Assembly: GCA_944386845.1 (NCBI GenBank)
Contig: CALXCP010000002.1
Location: 1 to 64,000 of the forward strand
Length of the DNA stretch: 64,000 nt
Direction of reading: 5' to 3'
Source: an uncultured Oscillospiraceae bacterium
GTDB lineage: Bacteria; Bacillota; Clostridia; Oscillospirales; Oscillospiraceae
Position numbers and translations under genes: made by a program. The notes under the pieces were generated by a model. That model ran no database searches, was not told the origin of the DNA, and worked only from the letters and a program-made list of their open reading frames with translations. Of this stretch, positions 43,095 through 50,718 are shown piece after piece (the first letter of the stretch is position 1; each line of letters opens with the position of its first letter).

Positions 43095-43868
43095 TCACGC
43101 CACGGCGAGCGCGCCCACCTCATAGGTCCAGCTGCCGTCTTCGGCCATCCGGGCGGTGCAGTCGCTGAGATACTCAGCCCCGGTGCCCGAGCGCCAGATC
43201 TCCCCGGTGAAGGTGTCCTCGGCGCTGCCCGACAGGGCGAGGAACACCCCGTCCTCCCAGTACAGGTCCTCCCCGTCGATATAGCCTGCCTCCGCCAGCT
43301 CCTCCCAGGTGCCGGTGACCAGCTCCCCCTCCGGGTGGCGGCAGGAGAAGAGGTACTCCACCGCCTCCCTCTCGCTCCCGGTCAGGTCGGTGAGCTCCGA
43401 CAGGTCCAGCCCGAGGTACGAGATGTCCGCCGTCAGGGCGTCGTTGTCCCCCCACAGGTCGTCCAGCACCCGGAGATAGAGGCCGCAGCGGTCGTCCGCG
43501 TCCCCGCTGTCCGCCTCAATGGCGTACACGGGCCCCAGCTGGGCGGGCCAGCTCTCGGCCACCGCGCCGTCCCAGGTGACGGTGAGCCGCATGCCGGGCC
43601 GCAGGTCGCCGGCCTGGACGGGCGCTCCGTCCACGGTGACGACGGTGTCCCCGTCGGTGGAGAAGGTGAGGACGGCGGTGCCGCCGTAGGGGCCGTCCGG
43701 CCCCTCGGCCAGCAGGCCCTCCGCCACCAGCCGGCCAGTCATCACCGCCCCCTCCGGCGTCCCGGGGACCAGGGTGGGCGGAGTGAGCCTGTCCCCCGCC
43801 GGGTCGGCGCAGCCGGCGAGAGTCAGGGCCAGGGCGCAGGCCAGCGCCCAGGAAAGCGGTCGCTTCAT
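43095..43868 (-). CDS. Lipoprotein of unknown function
   Basis: 257 residues. Signal peptide with lipobox LAGC (Cys21: ALALTLAGCAD). The mature part has a beta-rich domain (about 35-115, LTFSTDGDTVVTVDGAPVQAGDLRPGMRLTVTWDG, like DUF3221-type OB proteins), then a helical/acidic region. The leader is shared with the serpin gene, including the ECF-type promoter, so both are likely envelope-stress genes. The long upstream frame to 45272 is an artefact. Confidence 0.8.
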   Translation of the reverse strand: MKRPLSWALACALALTLAGCADPAGDRLTPPTLVPGTPEGAVMTGRLVAEGLLAEGPDGPYGGTAVLTFSTDGDTVVTVDGAPVQAGDLRPGMRLTVTWDGAVAESWPAQLGPVYAIEADSGDADDRCGLYLRVLDDLWGDNDALTADISYLGLDLSELTDLTGSEREAVEYLFSCRHPEGELVTGTWEELAEAGYIDGEDLYWEDGVFLALSGSAEDTFTGEIWRSGTGAEYLSDCTARMAEDGSWTYEVGALAVA

Positions 43869-43917
43869 GGAACTCCCTCCTTGTGGTGTGTTGGGGCGAG
43901 GCCCCTCTGTCCGGTTG

Positions 43918-43942
43918 GACGGCGGGGGCGGAAAAAAGTTCC
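43918..43942 (-). promoter_or_regulatory. ECF-type promoter of the lipoprotein gene
   Basis: Minus strand: GGAAC (43942-43938), 16-bp spacer starting TTTTTTCCGCC, CGTC (43921-43918), then a GTCC-N4-GGAC dyad. Matches the serpin promoter in every element. Confidence 0.75.
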
Positions 43943-43972
43943 CCGCGGGGGTGTTTTCCCGGTGATTTTCCC

Positions 43973-44000
43973 TTGACAACGGCGGAAAAACCGGTAGAAT
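43973..44000 (+). promoter_or_regulatory. Sigma-A promoter of the pseudouridine kinase gene
   Basis: TTGACA (43973-43978), 16 bp, TAGAAT (43995-44000). Confidence 0.8.
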
Positions 44001-44051
44001 GATAAAGAAGAAACACTTAACTAAAACTTTGCTTAGAAAGGGGGCGGGGCC

Positions 44052-45131
44052 ATGACCCAGCGGGAGCGGGAGATCCTCAACTGGATCGCCGAGGACCCCA
44101 CCATCTCTCAGCAGGAGCTGGCCGCCCGGGCGGGCATCACCCGGTCCTCGGTGGGGGTGCACATCTCCAACCTGATGAAGCAGGGCCACATCGCGGGCCG
44201 GGGCTATATCGTCCGCACCGCCCCCTACGCGGTGGTGGTGGGGGGAGTCAACCTGGACATCGGGGGCCGGCCCGACGGGGAGCTGGTGGCCGGCGACTCC
44301 AACCCGGGCCGGGTGCGCACCAGTCTCGGGGGGGTGGGGCGGAACATCGCCCACGACCTGACCCTGCTGGGGGTGGACACCCGGCTGCTCACCGCCTTCG
44401 GCGACGACGACAACGCCCGGCGCATCGCCGCCAGCTGCGGCGAGCTGGGCATCGACATCTCCCAGAGCCTCACGGTGCCCGGGGGGGCCACGTCCACCTA
44501 TCTCTTCCTCACCGACGGGCGGGGGGACATGGCGGCGGCGGTGAACGACATGGCCATCTACGACCACATCACCCCCCAGTTCCTGGCCGGCCGGGCCCGG
44601 CTGCTCCAGAACGCCCAGCTGGTGGTGGTGGATGCCAACATCCCGGCGGAGGCCATCGCCTGGCTGGCCGACAACGTCCGGCCCCCCATCTTCGCCGACC
44701 CGGTGTCGGCGGCCAAGGCGGAGAAGCTCCGCCCGGTGCTGGGGAAGCTCCACACCCTCAAGCCCAACCGGCTGGAGGCCGAGCTGCTCTCCGGGGTGGC
44801 CATCACCGACGAGCGGAGCCTCAACGCCGCGGCGGACGCCCTGCTGGCCACCGGCCTGCGGCGGGTGTTTCTCTCCCTCGGGGGGGACGGGATGCTGGCC
44901 GCCGACCACAGCGGGCGGGTGCGGCTGCCCTGCCTGCCCGGGGAGATGGTGAACACCACCGGCTGCGGCGACGCGGCCATGGCCGCCGTCGCCTGGGCCT
45001 ATCTCCGGGGCACCGACCTGCGGGGCACCGCCCTGGCCGCCCTGGCCGCCGGCGCCATCGCCATGGAGAGCGCGGAGACCATCAACCCAGCGCTTAATGA
45101 GAGGACCCTTGCCGCGCGGATGGGCCGGTGA
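44052..45131 (+). CDS. psuK: PfkB-family kinase with N-terminal HTH, likely pseudouridine kinase
   Basis: 359 residues. Residues 1-55 form a winged helix (REREILNWIAEDPTISQQELAARAGITRSSVGVHISNLMKQGHI); the rest is a ribokinase/PfkB fold (VVVGGVNLDIGG; SLGGVGRNIAHDLTLLG; catalytic NTTGCGDAAMAAVAWA). HTH-PfkB proteins next to a PsuG glycosidase are pseudouridine kinases, and psuG follows here. It may also regulate the locus. The last 59 bases are duplicated 215 bp downstream. Confidence 0.88.
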   Translation: MTQREREILNWIAEDPTISQQELAARAGITRSSVGVHISNLMKQGHIAGRGYIVRTAPYAVVVGGVNLDIGGRPDGELVAGDSNPGRVRTSLGGVGRNIAHDLTLLGVDTRLLTAFGDDDNARRIAASCGELGIDISQSLTVPGGATSTYLFLTDGRGDMAAAVNDMAIYDHITPQFLAGRARLLQNAQLVVVDANIPAEAIAWLADNVRPPIFADPVSAAKAEKLRPVLGKLHTLKPNRLEAELLSGVAITDERSLNAAADALLATGLRRVFLSLGGDGMLAADHSGRVRLPCLPGEMVNTTGCGDAAMAAVAWAYLRGTDLRGTALAALAAGAIAMESAETINPALNERTLAARMGR

Positions 45132-45341
45132 GCGGGACCCGGCGCTCTCCGCGAGGGAACCGAGCCGCGCGGCAGCACGTACAAGGGGTTGGCAAAGCCA
45201 AGCCCTTGTGTTGCGGCAGAATTCATTTCTGACGCAATGGATAAAAAATGGGCCCCCATGGGATGCCCGCATCCCATGGGCCGAGCGCGGAGACCATCAA
45301 CCCGGCGCTTAATGAGAGGACCCTTGCCGCGCGGATGGGCC
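45068..45341. repeat. 59-bp direct repeat flanking a 156-bp insert at the psuK 3' end
   Basis: 45068-45126 (the last codons of psuK) recurs at 45283-45341 with one mismatch. Between them lie two hairpins: ACAAGGGGTTGGC against GCCAAGCCCTTGT with one mismatch, and a perfect CCCATGGGATGC/GCATCCCATGGG. No coding capacity. Looks like an insertion with target duplication or a partly degenerate tandem duplication. Confidence 0.75.
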
Positions 45342-45383
45342 AGCCAGCCATGGAGGCGAAAAATCTGAAGGAAACGATGCTGG

Positions 45384-45520
45384 GGAATTAGGAATTAGGA
45401 GTCAGGAATGGATGTGTGCGCCGCAGGCGCACGATTTTCAAGCAGTCCGGCTCCGCCGGACACCAAAATTCCTAATTCCTCATTCATCATTCCTAATTCC
45501 TAATTCCCAACTCCTAACTC
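45384..45520. repeat. AATTAGGAATTAG-type repeat, copy 5 (inverted-repeat form)
   Basis: GGGAATTAGGAATTAGGAG near 45383-45400 faces ATTCCTAATTCCTAATTCCC at 45489-45508 as an inverted repeat. Between them are two further hairpins, GTGCGCC/GGCGCAC and GTCCGGC/GCCGGAC. This is the most complete copy and shows that the family can be a self-complementary element. With the duplication above it fills the 435-bp gap before psuG. Confidence 0.7.
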
Positions 45521-45566
45521 TCTCGTCTTTCTCTGATTTTCAATCATACAACAGGAGGAATGCAAC

Positions 45567-46490
45567 ATGGACCTGAACAAGTATCTCGACCTGTCCCCCG
45601 AGGTGGCGCAGGCGCTGAAGGAGCACAGGCCGGTGGTGGCCCTGGAGTCCACCATCATCTCCCACGGCATGCCCTATCCCCAGAACGTGGAGACCGCCCT
45701 GAAGGTGGAGCAGATCGTCCGGGACAACGGGGCCGTCCCCGCCACCATCGCCGTCATCGGCGGGCGGCTGAAGGCGGGCTGCACCCCGGCGGAGATCGAG
45801 CACCTGGGCAAGGCGGGCGCCGGGGTGGCCAAGGCCAGCCGCCGGGACCTGGCGGTGCTGGTGGCCCGGGGGGCCGACGGGGCCACCACCGTCACCACCA
45901 CCATGATCATCGCCCACATGGCGGGCATCAGGGTGTTCGCCACCGGCGGCATCGGCGGCGTCCACCGGGGGGCCCAGCAGACCTTCGACATCTCCGCCGA
46001 CCTGGAGGAGCTGGCCCACACCCCGGTCATGGTGGTGTGCGCCGGGGCCAAGTCCATCCTGGACCTCGGGCTCACCCTGGAGTACCTGGAGACCCACGGC
46101 GTCCCCGTCATCGGCTACGGCACCGAGGAGCTGCCCGCCTTCTACACCCGGAAGAGCGGCTTCGGGGTGGACTACCGCATGGACAGCCCCGAGGAGCTGG
46201 CCGCCGCCTTCCGCACCAGCCTGGAGCTGGGCTTCGGGGGCGGCATGCTGGTGACCAACCCCATCCCCGAGGAGTTCTCCATGGACCCCGCCGTCATCAA
46301 CAGGGCCATCGACGCCGCGGTGGCCGAGGCGGAGGAGCAGGGGGTCCACGGCAAGGCCATCACCCCCTTCCTGCTGGCCCGAGTGAAGGAGCTCACCGGG
46401 GGGGACAGCCTGGACAGCAACATCCAGCTGGTCTTCAACAACGCCCGGCTGGCCGCCCGCACCGCCGCCGCCCTGGAGGCCCTGCGGTGA
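45567..46490 (+). CDS. psuG: Pseudouridine-5'-phosphate glycosidase
   Basis: Splits pseudouridine 5'-phosphate into uracil and ribose 5-phosphate. 307 residues with family signatures VVALESTIISHGMPYPQNVE, the catalytic-lysine region (GVAKASRRDLAVL), FATGGIGGVHRGAQ and GYGTEELPAFYTRKSGF. AGGAGG precedes the ATG. Works with the kinase upstream to recycle modified nucleoside from RNA turnover. Stop overlaps the next start (GTGA). Confidence 0.97.
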   Translation: MDLNKYLDLSPEVAQALKEHRPVVALESTIISHGMPYPQNVETALKVEQIVRDNGAVPATIAVIGGRLKAGCTPAEIEHLGKAGAGVAKASRRDLAVLVARGADGATTVTTTMIIAHMAGIRVFATGGIGGVHRGAQQTFDISADLEELAHTPVMVVCAGAKSILDLGLTLEYLETHGVPVIGYGTEELPAFYTRKSGFGVDYRMDSPEELAAAFRTSLELGFGGGMLVTNPIPEEFSMDPAVINRAIDAAVAEAEEQGVHGKAITPFLLARVKELTGGDSLDSNIQLVFNNARLAARTAAALEALR

Positions 46491-47254
46491 AACGGGTGGG
46501 GGTGGACCTGACCCGGTGCGTGGGCTGCGGCGTCTGCGTCCGGGCCTGCCCCCTCGGGGTGCTGGAGCTCTCGGAGGGCCACGTGGCGGTGAACGCGCGC
46601 CGGCACTGCATGGAGTGCATGCACTGCGCGGCGGCCTGCCCCGTCCGGGCCATCACCTGGGAGGGGCTCTCCCCCGAGGCGCTGTACGTCCCCACACCGG
46701 AGGACCCGGTGGTCCGGGCGGTGATGACCCGCCGCTCCACCCGGCACTTCCGCCCCGACTGTCCCGACCGGGCCCTGCTGGCCCGGGTGCTGGACGCGGC
46801 GGAGTACGCCCCCAGCAGCAAGAACGAGCACAAAAACCGCTGGACGGTGGTGCTGGGGAAGGACAAGACCGACGCCCTCATCGACCCGGTGGTGGCCTGG
46901 GGGGAGGCCAACGGCCGCCCCGAGCTGAAAAAGCAGCGGGAGCGGGGCATCAACATGATCACCTGCGGCGCCCCCTGCCTCATCGTCGGCCACATCCCCA
47001 TGACGGCCAACAACCCCGAGGGGGACGTGGTCATCGCCATGACCACCGCCGAGCTGCTGCTGGCCCGGGCGGGGCTGTCTACCTGCTGGGGCGGCTATCT
47101 GAAGCGGGCCATCGCCGGCACCCCGGCCCTGCGCCGGCAGCTGGGCATCCCCGACGGCCATCTGGTGGCCGGGGTGCTCATGACAGGCTGGGCCGACGGG
47201 GAGACCTACGTCAACGTCCCCTGGCGCAGGCCGGCGGACATCTCCTGGAGATAA
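46487..47254 (+). CDS. Ferredoxin-nitroreductase fusion
   Basis: 255 residues. N-terminal 2[4Fe-4S] ferredoxin: CVGCGVCVRACP and CMECMHCAAACP within the first 55 residues. From about 70 onward a nitroreductase-like flavoprotein domain (MTRRSTRHFRPD; AAEYAPSSKNEHKNRW; GAPCLIVGHIP; TAELLLARAGLSTCWGG). Probably a soluble FMN oxidoreductase; the electron acceptor is unknown. GTG start at 46487 overlaps the psuG stop, so it is translationally coupled to pseudouridine breakdown. Terminator follows. Confidence 0.93.
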   Translation: MKRVGVDLTRCVGCGVCVRACPLGVLELSEGHVAVNARRHCMECMHCAAACPVRAITWEGLSPEALYVPTPEDPVVRAVMTRRSTRHFRPDCPDRALLARVLDAAEYAPSSKNEHKNRWTVVLGKDKTDALIDPVVAWGEANGRPELKKQRERGINMITCGAPCLIVGHIPMTANNPEGDVVIAMTTAELLLARAGLSTCWGGYLKRAIAGTPALRRQLGIPDGHLVAGVLMTGWADGETYVNVPWRRPADISWR

Positions 47255-47258
47255 GAGA

Positions 47259-47300
47259 GGGTGGGGGACCGGGCCTGTGGCCCGGTCCCCCACCCTTTTT
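47259..47300 (+). terminator. Terminator of the psuG operon
   Basis: Perfect 17-bp stem (47259-47275 with 47279-47295), loop TGT, then TTTTT. Lies between convergent genes. Confidence 0.93.
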
Positions 47301-47305
47301 GTCCT

Positions 47306-48523
47306 TCACGCCGCGTCCCTTGCCACCCGTCCCCACGCCAGGCTGCACGCGATGGCGGGGAGGGAGAGGAGCAGCACCATCCACAGCACGGCGGTGTAGC
47401 TGCCGCCCCCGGCGTCCACCAGGAAGCCGGATACCGACTCGATCAGGGCGGCGCAGCCCATGGCGATGTTGGAGATGCCAAAATTCTTGGCGTAGTACCT
47501 GGGGCCGAAGATGTTTTTGACGGAGGCGGAGTAGGAGCTGCTGGACCCGCCGTAGGCCAGCCCGCCCAGCAGCAGCCCCGCCAGCAGCAGGGGGTAATGG
47601 TCCATCCGGTCGCCCAGCAAAAGCAGCGCCCCCGCCGCCAGCATCAGCCCGGCGGAGAATCTCAGGACGGCCCGTGTGCCCACCCTGTCCATGGTCATGC
47701 CGATGGTCAGGCTGCCCAGCCCGTTGGCCGGGGAGATGAGCATGGCCACGATGGCGGTGCCCCCGAAGGCCACCGACATGCTGGCCGCGTGGTCCAGCAG
47801 GGTGAGCCCCGCGCTGCGCAGGCTGACGTTCCACAGGATCAGCAGCCAGAACACCGGGGAGCGCAGCATCTTCCCCGGGGCAAAGCCGGTGAGGGGGGCC
47901 CGGGCCTCCCCCGCGTCGGCCCGGGGCGGCAGGATGGACCGCCGGTCCAGCAGGATGAGCAGCACGACGATCAGCACGATGGCCCCGAACACCAGCATGG
48001 TGGTCTGCACCCCGAAGGCGGGCAGCAGCACCTCCGCCAGGGCGGCCAGCAGCACCGAGGACACCCCCAGGGCCATGTACAGCGCCCCGGAGATCAGCCC
48101 GCTGTGCCGGGGAAACCAGGGGATGGTGGTGGACTGCACCGCGCTGATGCCCAGGCCGATGCCCACCGCCGCGAACAGCCAGAACAGCACGATGACCATG
48201 GCGTAGCTCAGCCCCGGCCGGTCCACGGGCAGGAGGGTGAAGCCGCCCAGCCCCAGGAACACCAGGATGCCCAGCAGCAGGAAGATCCGCCGGGAGGAGA
48301 TCCGGGAGGCCAGAAAGCCGCCCAGCAGAATGCCGGCGCTGGTGAACAGGTTGTGGAAGCCGAAGACGATGGACAGCATCCCCTCCGACCACTGGGGGAA
48401 CAGCTCCAGCAGAGGATTGCGCATCACCGACCAGATGAACAGGGTGCCCAGCAGCAGATTGGCCACGATGCCCTCCGCCGCGATCGCGGCCAGCCTCCCT
48501 TTCCCCACGCGGTCCTCTGCCAT
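47306..48523 (-). CDS. OFA-type MFS transporter
   Basis: 405 residues, twelve predicted helices. N-terminal LLGTLFIWSVMRNPLLELFPQWSEGMLSIVFGFHNLFTSAGILLGG and GIGLGISAVQSTTIPWFPRHSGLISG are typical of the oxalate/formate antiporter (OFA) family of carboxylate carriers. Substrate not certain. AAAGGAG precedes the ATG. Has its own promoter and a long, foldable leader. Confidence 0.88.
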   Translation of the reverse strand: MAEDRVGKGRLAAIAAEGIVANLLLGTLFIWSVMRNPLLELFPQWSEGMLSIVFGFHNLFTSAGILLGGFLASRISSRRIFLLLGILVFLGLGGFTLLPVDRPGLSYAMVIVLFWLFAAVGIGLGISAVQSTTIPWFPRHSGLISGALYMALGVSSVLLAALAEVLLPAFGVQTTMLVFGAIVLIVVLLILLDRRSILPPRADAGEARAPLTGFAPGKMLRSPVFWLLILWNVSLRSAGLTLLDHAASMSVAFGGTAIVAMLISPANGLGSLTIGMTMDRVGTRAVLRFSAGLMLAAGALLLLGDRMDHYPLLLAGLLLGGLAYGGSSSSYSASVKNIFGPRYYAKNFGISNIAMGCAALIESVSGFLVDAGGGSYTAVLWMVLLLSLPAIACSLAWGRVARDAA

Positions 48524-48703
48524 TGTGACGCACTCCTTTCACGGCCTTGCCCCCAGTCTGTTCCTCTCCCCGGAATTTGATTTGACAGGCGGGGAGAAAT
48601 TTGAAATCACTTTCACTTGCTGTGGCCCGGCGTGGGCCACGACTGATAGACGACCTCTTTTTCTTGATATAAAAATCATATCACAAAAGGAGCTGGCTGG
48701 CAA
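48524..48703 (-). promoter_or_regulatory. Promoter and long leader of the OFA transporter
   Basis: Minus-strand promoter TTGCCA (48703-48698), 17 bp, TATGAT (48680-48675). The 145-nt leader holds GTGGCCC/GGGCCAC (48622-48628 with 48634-48640) and TCTCCCCG/CGGGGAGA (48565-48572 with 48590-48597). Could be a regulated leader; no known riboswitch was recognised. Confidence 0.5.
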
Positions 48704-48870
48704 ACAACTCTTTTTGCGCGCTGACAACCTGTGTGGAGTGGAAGGGAGATGCTGAGACGGCGGCGGCATGGCGGCGCTGGACCGCTTCCTTGGAAGGGGC
48801 GCCGGGGCGGAGGCCTCGGGCGGACTGCCTGGCCTGCCCGGAAACTCCCCTCTCTGTCCGCGGAAAACAG

Positions 48871-48899
48871 TTGACAAACACAGCGGGGGACAGTATAAT
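48871..48899 (+). promoter_or_regulatory. Consensus sigma-A promoter of tRNA-Leu
   Basis: TTGACA (48871-48876), 17 bp, TATAAT (48894-48899): a perfect consensus about 30 bp before the tRNA. The stretch 48704-48870 has no gene. Confidence 0.9.
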
Positions 48900-48928
48900 A
48901 ACTGAGCGGTCTTTTGGGACCTCTATGT

Positions 48929-49015
48929 GCGGCTGTGCTGGAATTGGTAGACTGGCAAGCTTGAGGTGCTTGTGTCCGAACGGGCGTACGGGTTCGACTC
49001 CCGTCAGCCGCACCA
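48929..49015 (+). tRNA. tRNA-Leu (GAG)
   Basis: 87-nt class II tRNA with encoded CCA. Acceptor arm GCGGCTG/CAGCCGC, discriminator A, T loop GTTCGACTC, long variable arm, anticodon stem AAGC/GCTT with loop TTGAGGT, giving anticodon GAG. Antisense ORFs over it are artefacts. Confidence 0.97.
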
Positions 49016-49052
49016 AAAAGAAAGGACTTCCGATAGGAAGTCCTTTCTTTTT
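49015..49052 (+). terminator. Terminator of tRNA-Leu
   Basis: Perfect 17-bp stem (49015-49031 with 49036-49052); the left arm begins in the A of CCA, the right arm ends in TTTTT. Confidence 0.93.
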
Positions 49053-49385
49053 GGGTTCCGCGGGCGTTGGCCCGCGCCACTTTTCAGCACTTGAATGCTC
49101 GGGCAAAGTGGACTGCCCTGCGCGGTCGTTTGCCGCCCTGCGCGCCATAGAGCTGTGACGAAACATTTTTTGCCGCTGTGCGCATAAAAGAACGGCGGCG
49201 AGGCATCCTCTGAACAACGTGCCCACGGAAAGCGGCGAAAGCCGGAACGGACGGAAAGATCTCCCATCCCTTCCGTCCGGATCTTGGAAAAGAGCGGCTG
49301 CCGGAGGGCGGCCGGCGGCCGGCCCTCCAGATCCTGCCGCTTTGGGAATAAGACGGCGGGGCGCTTTTGTCCTCCGCCGGGCATG
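49053..49385. other. Gene-free region before an orphan terminator
   Basis: About 330 bp with short inverted repeats (GGACGGAAAG/CTTCCGTCC, GCGGC/GCCGC) but no ORF with a ribosome site or plausible protein. ORFs on both strands are low-complexity. A terminator ends it at 49421, which suggests a short non-coding transcript or a degraded gene; I could not match a known RNA family. Confidence 0.4.
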
Positions 49386-49421
49386 ATAAGACAGGCCGAA
49401 GACCGGCCTGTCTTATTTTTT
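49386..49421 (+). terminator. Terminator upstream of spoIVB
   Basis: 12-bp stem (49386-49397 with 49405-49416), 7-nt loop, then TTTTT. There is no recognised gene just before it. Confidence 0.85.
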
Positions 49422-49474
49422 CCATCGGTTGGACAGACGGTCGACGGCACGATATGAGGAGAGGAGCGAGAAGG

Positions 49475-50545
49475 ATGGAACAGGAAGAACGGCCCGGAGG
49501 GCCCCGTCCGGCCCGGATGGCGGCCCGGGCGCTGGCGGCGGCCCTGGCGCTGGCCCTGACGGTGGGGCTGGGCGGCTCCGCCTTCGCCGCGGCCCCCGAT
49601 CCCGGCGGGGAACAGCCGTCCGTCCTGGTCCCGGTGGGCCGGGCGGTGGGCATCAAGCTGTTTTCCGACGGCGTCATGGTGGTGGGCCTGGCGCCGGAGG
49701 CCGACGGGACGGAGTCACCCGCCCGGGCCTGCGGCCTGCGGGTGGGGGATGTGATCACCCAGATCAACGGAGAGGAGGTCGACTCCATCGAGGAGGTGCG
49801 GCAGGCCCTTCAGGAGGCGGGAGACGAGCCCTTGACCATCCAGGCCATCCGGGGGGACCGGAAGATCGAGCTCACCGCCGCCCCGGCGGGGACCGGGGAG
49901 AGCGGCTATCAGCTTGGGGCGTGGATCCGGGACTCCATGGCGGGCATCGGCACCGTCACCTGGTATGACCCGGCCACCGGGCGCTTCGCCGCCCTGGGCC
50001 ACGGGGTCAGCGACGTGGACACCGGCCTGCTCATGCCCCTGGAGTCGGGGAGCATCATGTACGCCTCGGTCTCCGGAGTGAAGAAAGGAGAACAGGGGGC
50101 GCCGGGGCAGCTCCAGGGTAGCTTCCGGGTGGACGATGACCTGGGCGAGCTGTGGGCCAACACCGGCTGCGGCATCTTCGGCACCCTCACCGACCAGAGC
50201 CTCATCCAGGGGCTGGAGCCAGTGGAGGTGGCAAGCCGGGACCAGGTGAAGGTGGGCCCGGTCCAGATCTGGTCCACCGTGGACGGGGACCAGCCCCGGG
50301 CCTACCAGGCCGAGATCGTCCGGGTCTACCCCGGCGGGGAGGATGGCCGGGACCTGATGGTCCGGATCACCGATCCCGCCCTGCTGGAGGCCACTGGCGG
50401 CATCGTCCAGGGCATGAGCGGCAGCCCTATCCTCCAGGATGGACGGCTGGTGGGGGCGGTGACCCATGTGCTGATTGACGACCCCACCCGGGGGTATGGC
50501 ATCCTGGCCCAGCGGATGCTGGAGCAGGGAGAGGAGTGTATGTAA
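49475..50545 (+). CDS. spoIVB: SpoIVB peptidase (S55)
   Basis: Secreted from the forespore to trigger SpoIVFB-dependent activation of sigma-K. 356 residues: membrane/signal helix (about 17-38), PDZ domain (about 60-135, GLRVGDVITQINGEEV), then the S55 serine protease. The triad is in place: His176 (ALGHGVSD), Asp300 (RITDPAL) and Ser315 (GMSGSP). ATG 49475 is favoured over ATG 49454 because GAGAGGAG lies between them. Precedes spo0A as in all endospore formers of this type. Confidence 0.96.
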   Translation: MEQEERPGGPRPARMAARALAAALALALTVGLGGSAFAAAPDPGGEQPSVLVPVGRAVGIKLFSDGVMVVGLAPEADGTESPARACGLRVGDVITQINGEEVDSIEEVRQALQEAGDEPLTIQAIRGDRKIELTAAPAGTGESGYQLGAWIRDSMAGIGTVTWYDPATGRFAALGHGVSDVDTGLLMPLESGSIMYASVSGVKKGEQGAPGQLQGSFRVDDDLGELWANTGCGIFGTLTDQSLIQGLEPVEVASRDQVKVGPVQIWSTVDGDQPRAYQAEIVRVYPGGEDGRDLMVRITDPALLEATGGIVQGMSGSPILQDGRLVGAVTHVLIDDPTRGYGILAQRMLEQGEECM

Positions 50546-50597
50546 AAAAATGTAAAATTTGACGGGAAGAAAATGGCAAAAAATGGAACATTGACTC

Positions 50598-50626
50598 TTG
50601 CGTTTCCTGTCCGGACATGGTAAATT
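50598..50626 (+). promoter_or_regulatory. Possible spo0A promoter
   Basis: TTGCGT (50598-50603), 17 bp, TAAATT (50621-50626), weak sigma-A match. The spoIVB-spo0A gap is strikingly AT-rich. No clear Spo0A box or sigma-H site could be fixed by eye. Confidence 0.4.
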
Positions 50627-50657
50627 ATAAACAGAAATCTCAAAAAAGGGGAAAACT

Positions 50658-50691
50658 GGCCCCGGCGCGCCTGTCAGGCGCGCCGGGGGCC
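50658..50691 (+). other. Strong hairpin in the spo0A leader
   Basis: 15-16-bp GC-rich stem (50658-50672 with 50676-50691, one bulged C), 27 bases before the spo0A start. Without a T run it is unlikely to be a simple terminator; it may stabilise or attenuate the spo0A message. Confidence 0.5.
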
Positions 50692-50718
50692 TGATCTGGC
50701 AGGAAAGGATGACGACCC

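Noticed and set aside
43095..45272. Minus-strand 725-codon ORF across the lipoprotein and the kinase
   Set aside because: Only the 257-residue C-terminal part from ATG 43868 has a signal peptide and ribosome site; the rest is a shadow of psuK.
48676..49226. ORFs antisense to tRNA-Leu containing VRLTGVEPVRP
   Set aside because: Well-known artefact of reading through a tRNA gene on the opposite strand.
49053..49385. 6S RNA, SRP RNA, tmRNA or RNase P RNA
   Set aside because: Looked for their conserved cores and found none; region left as unassigned.
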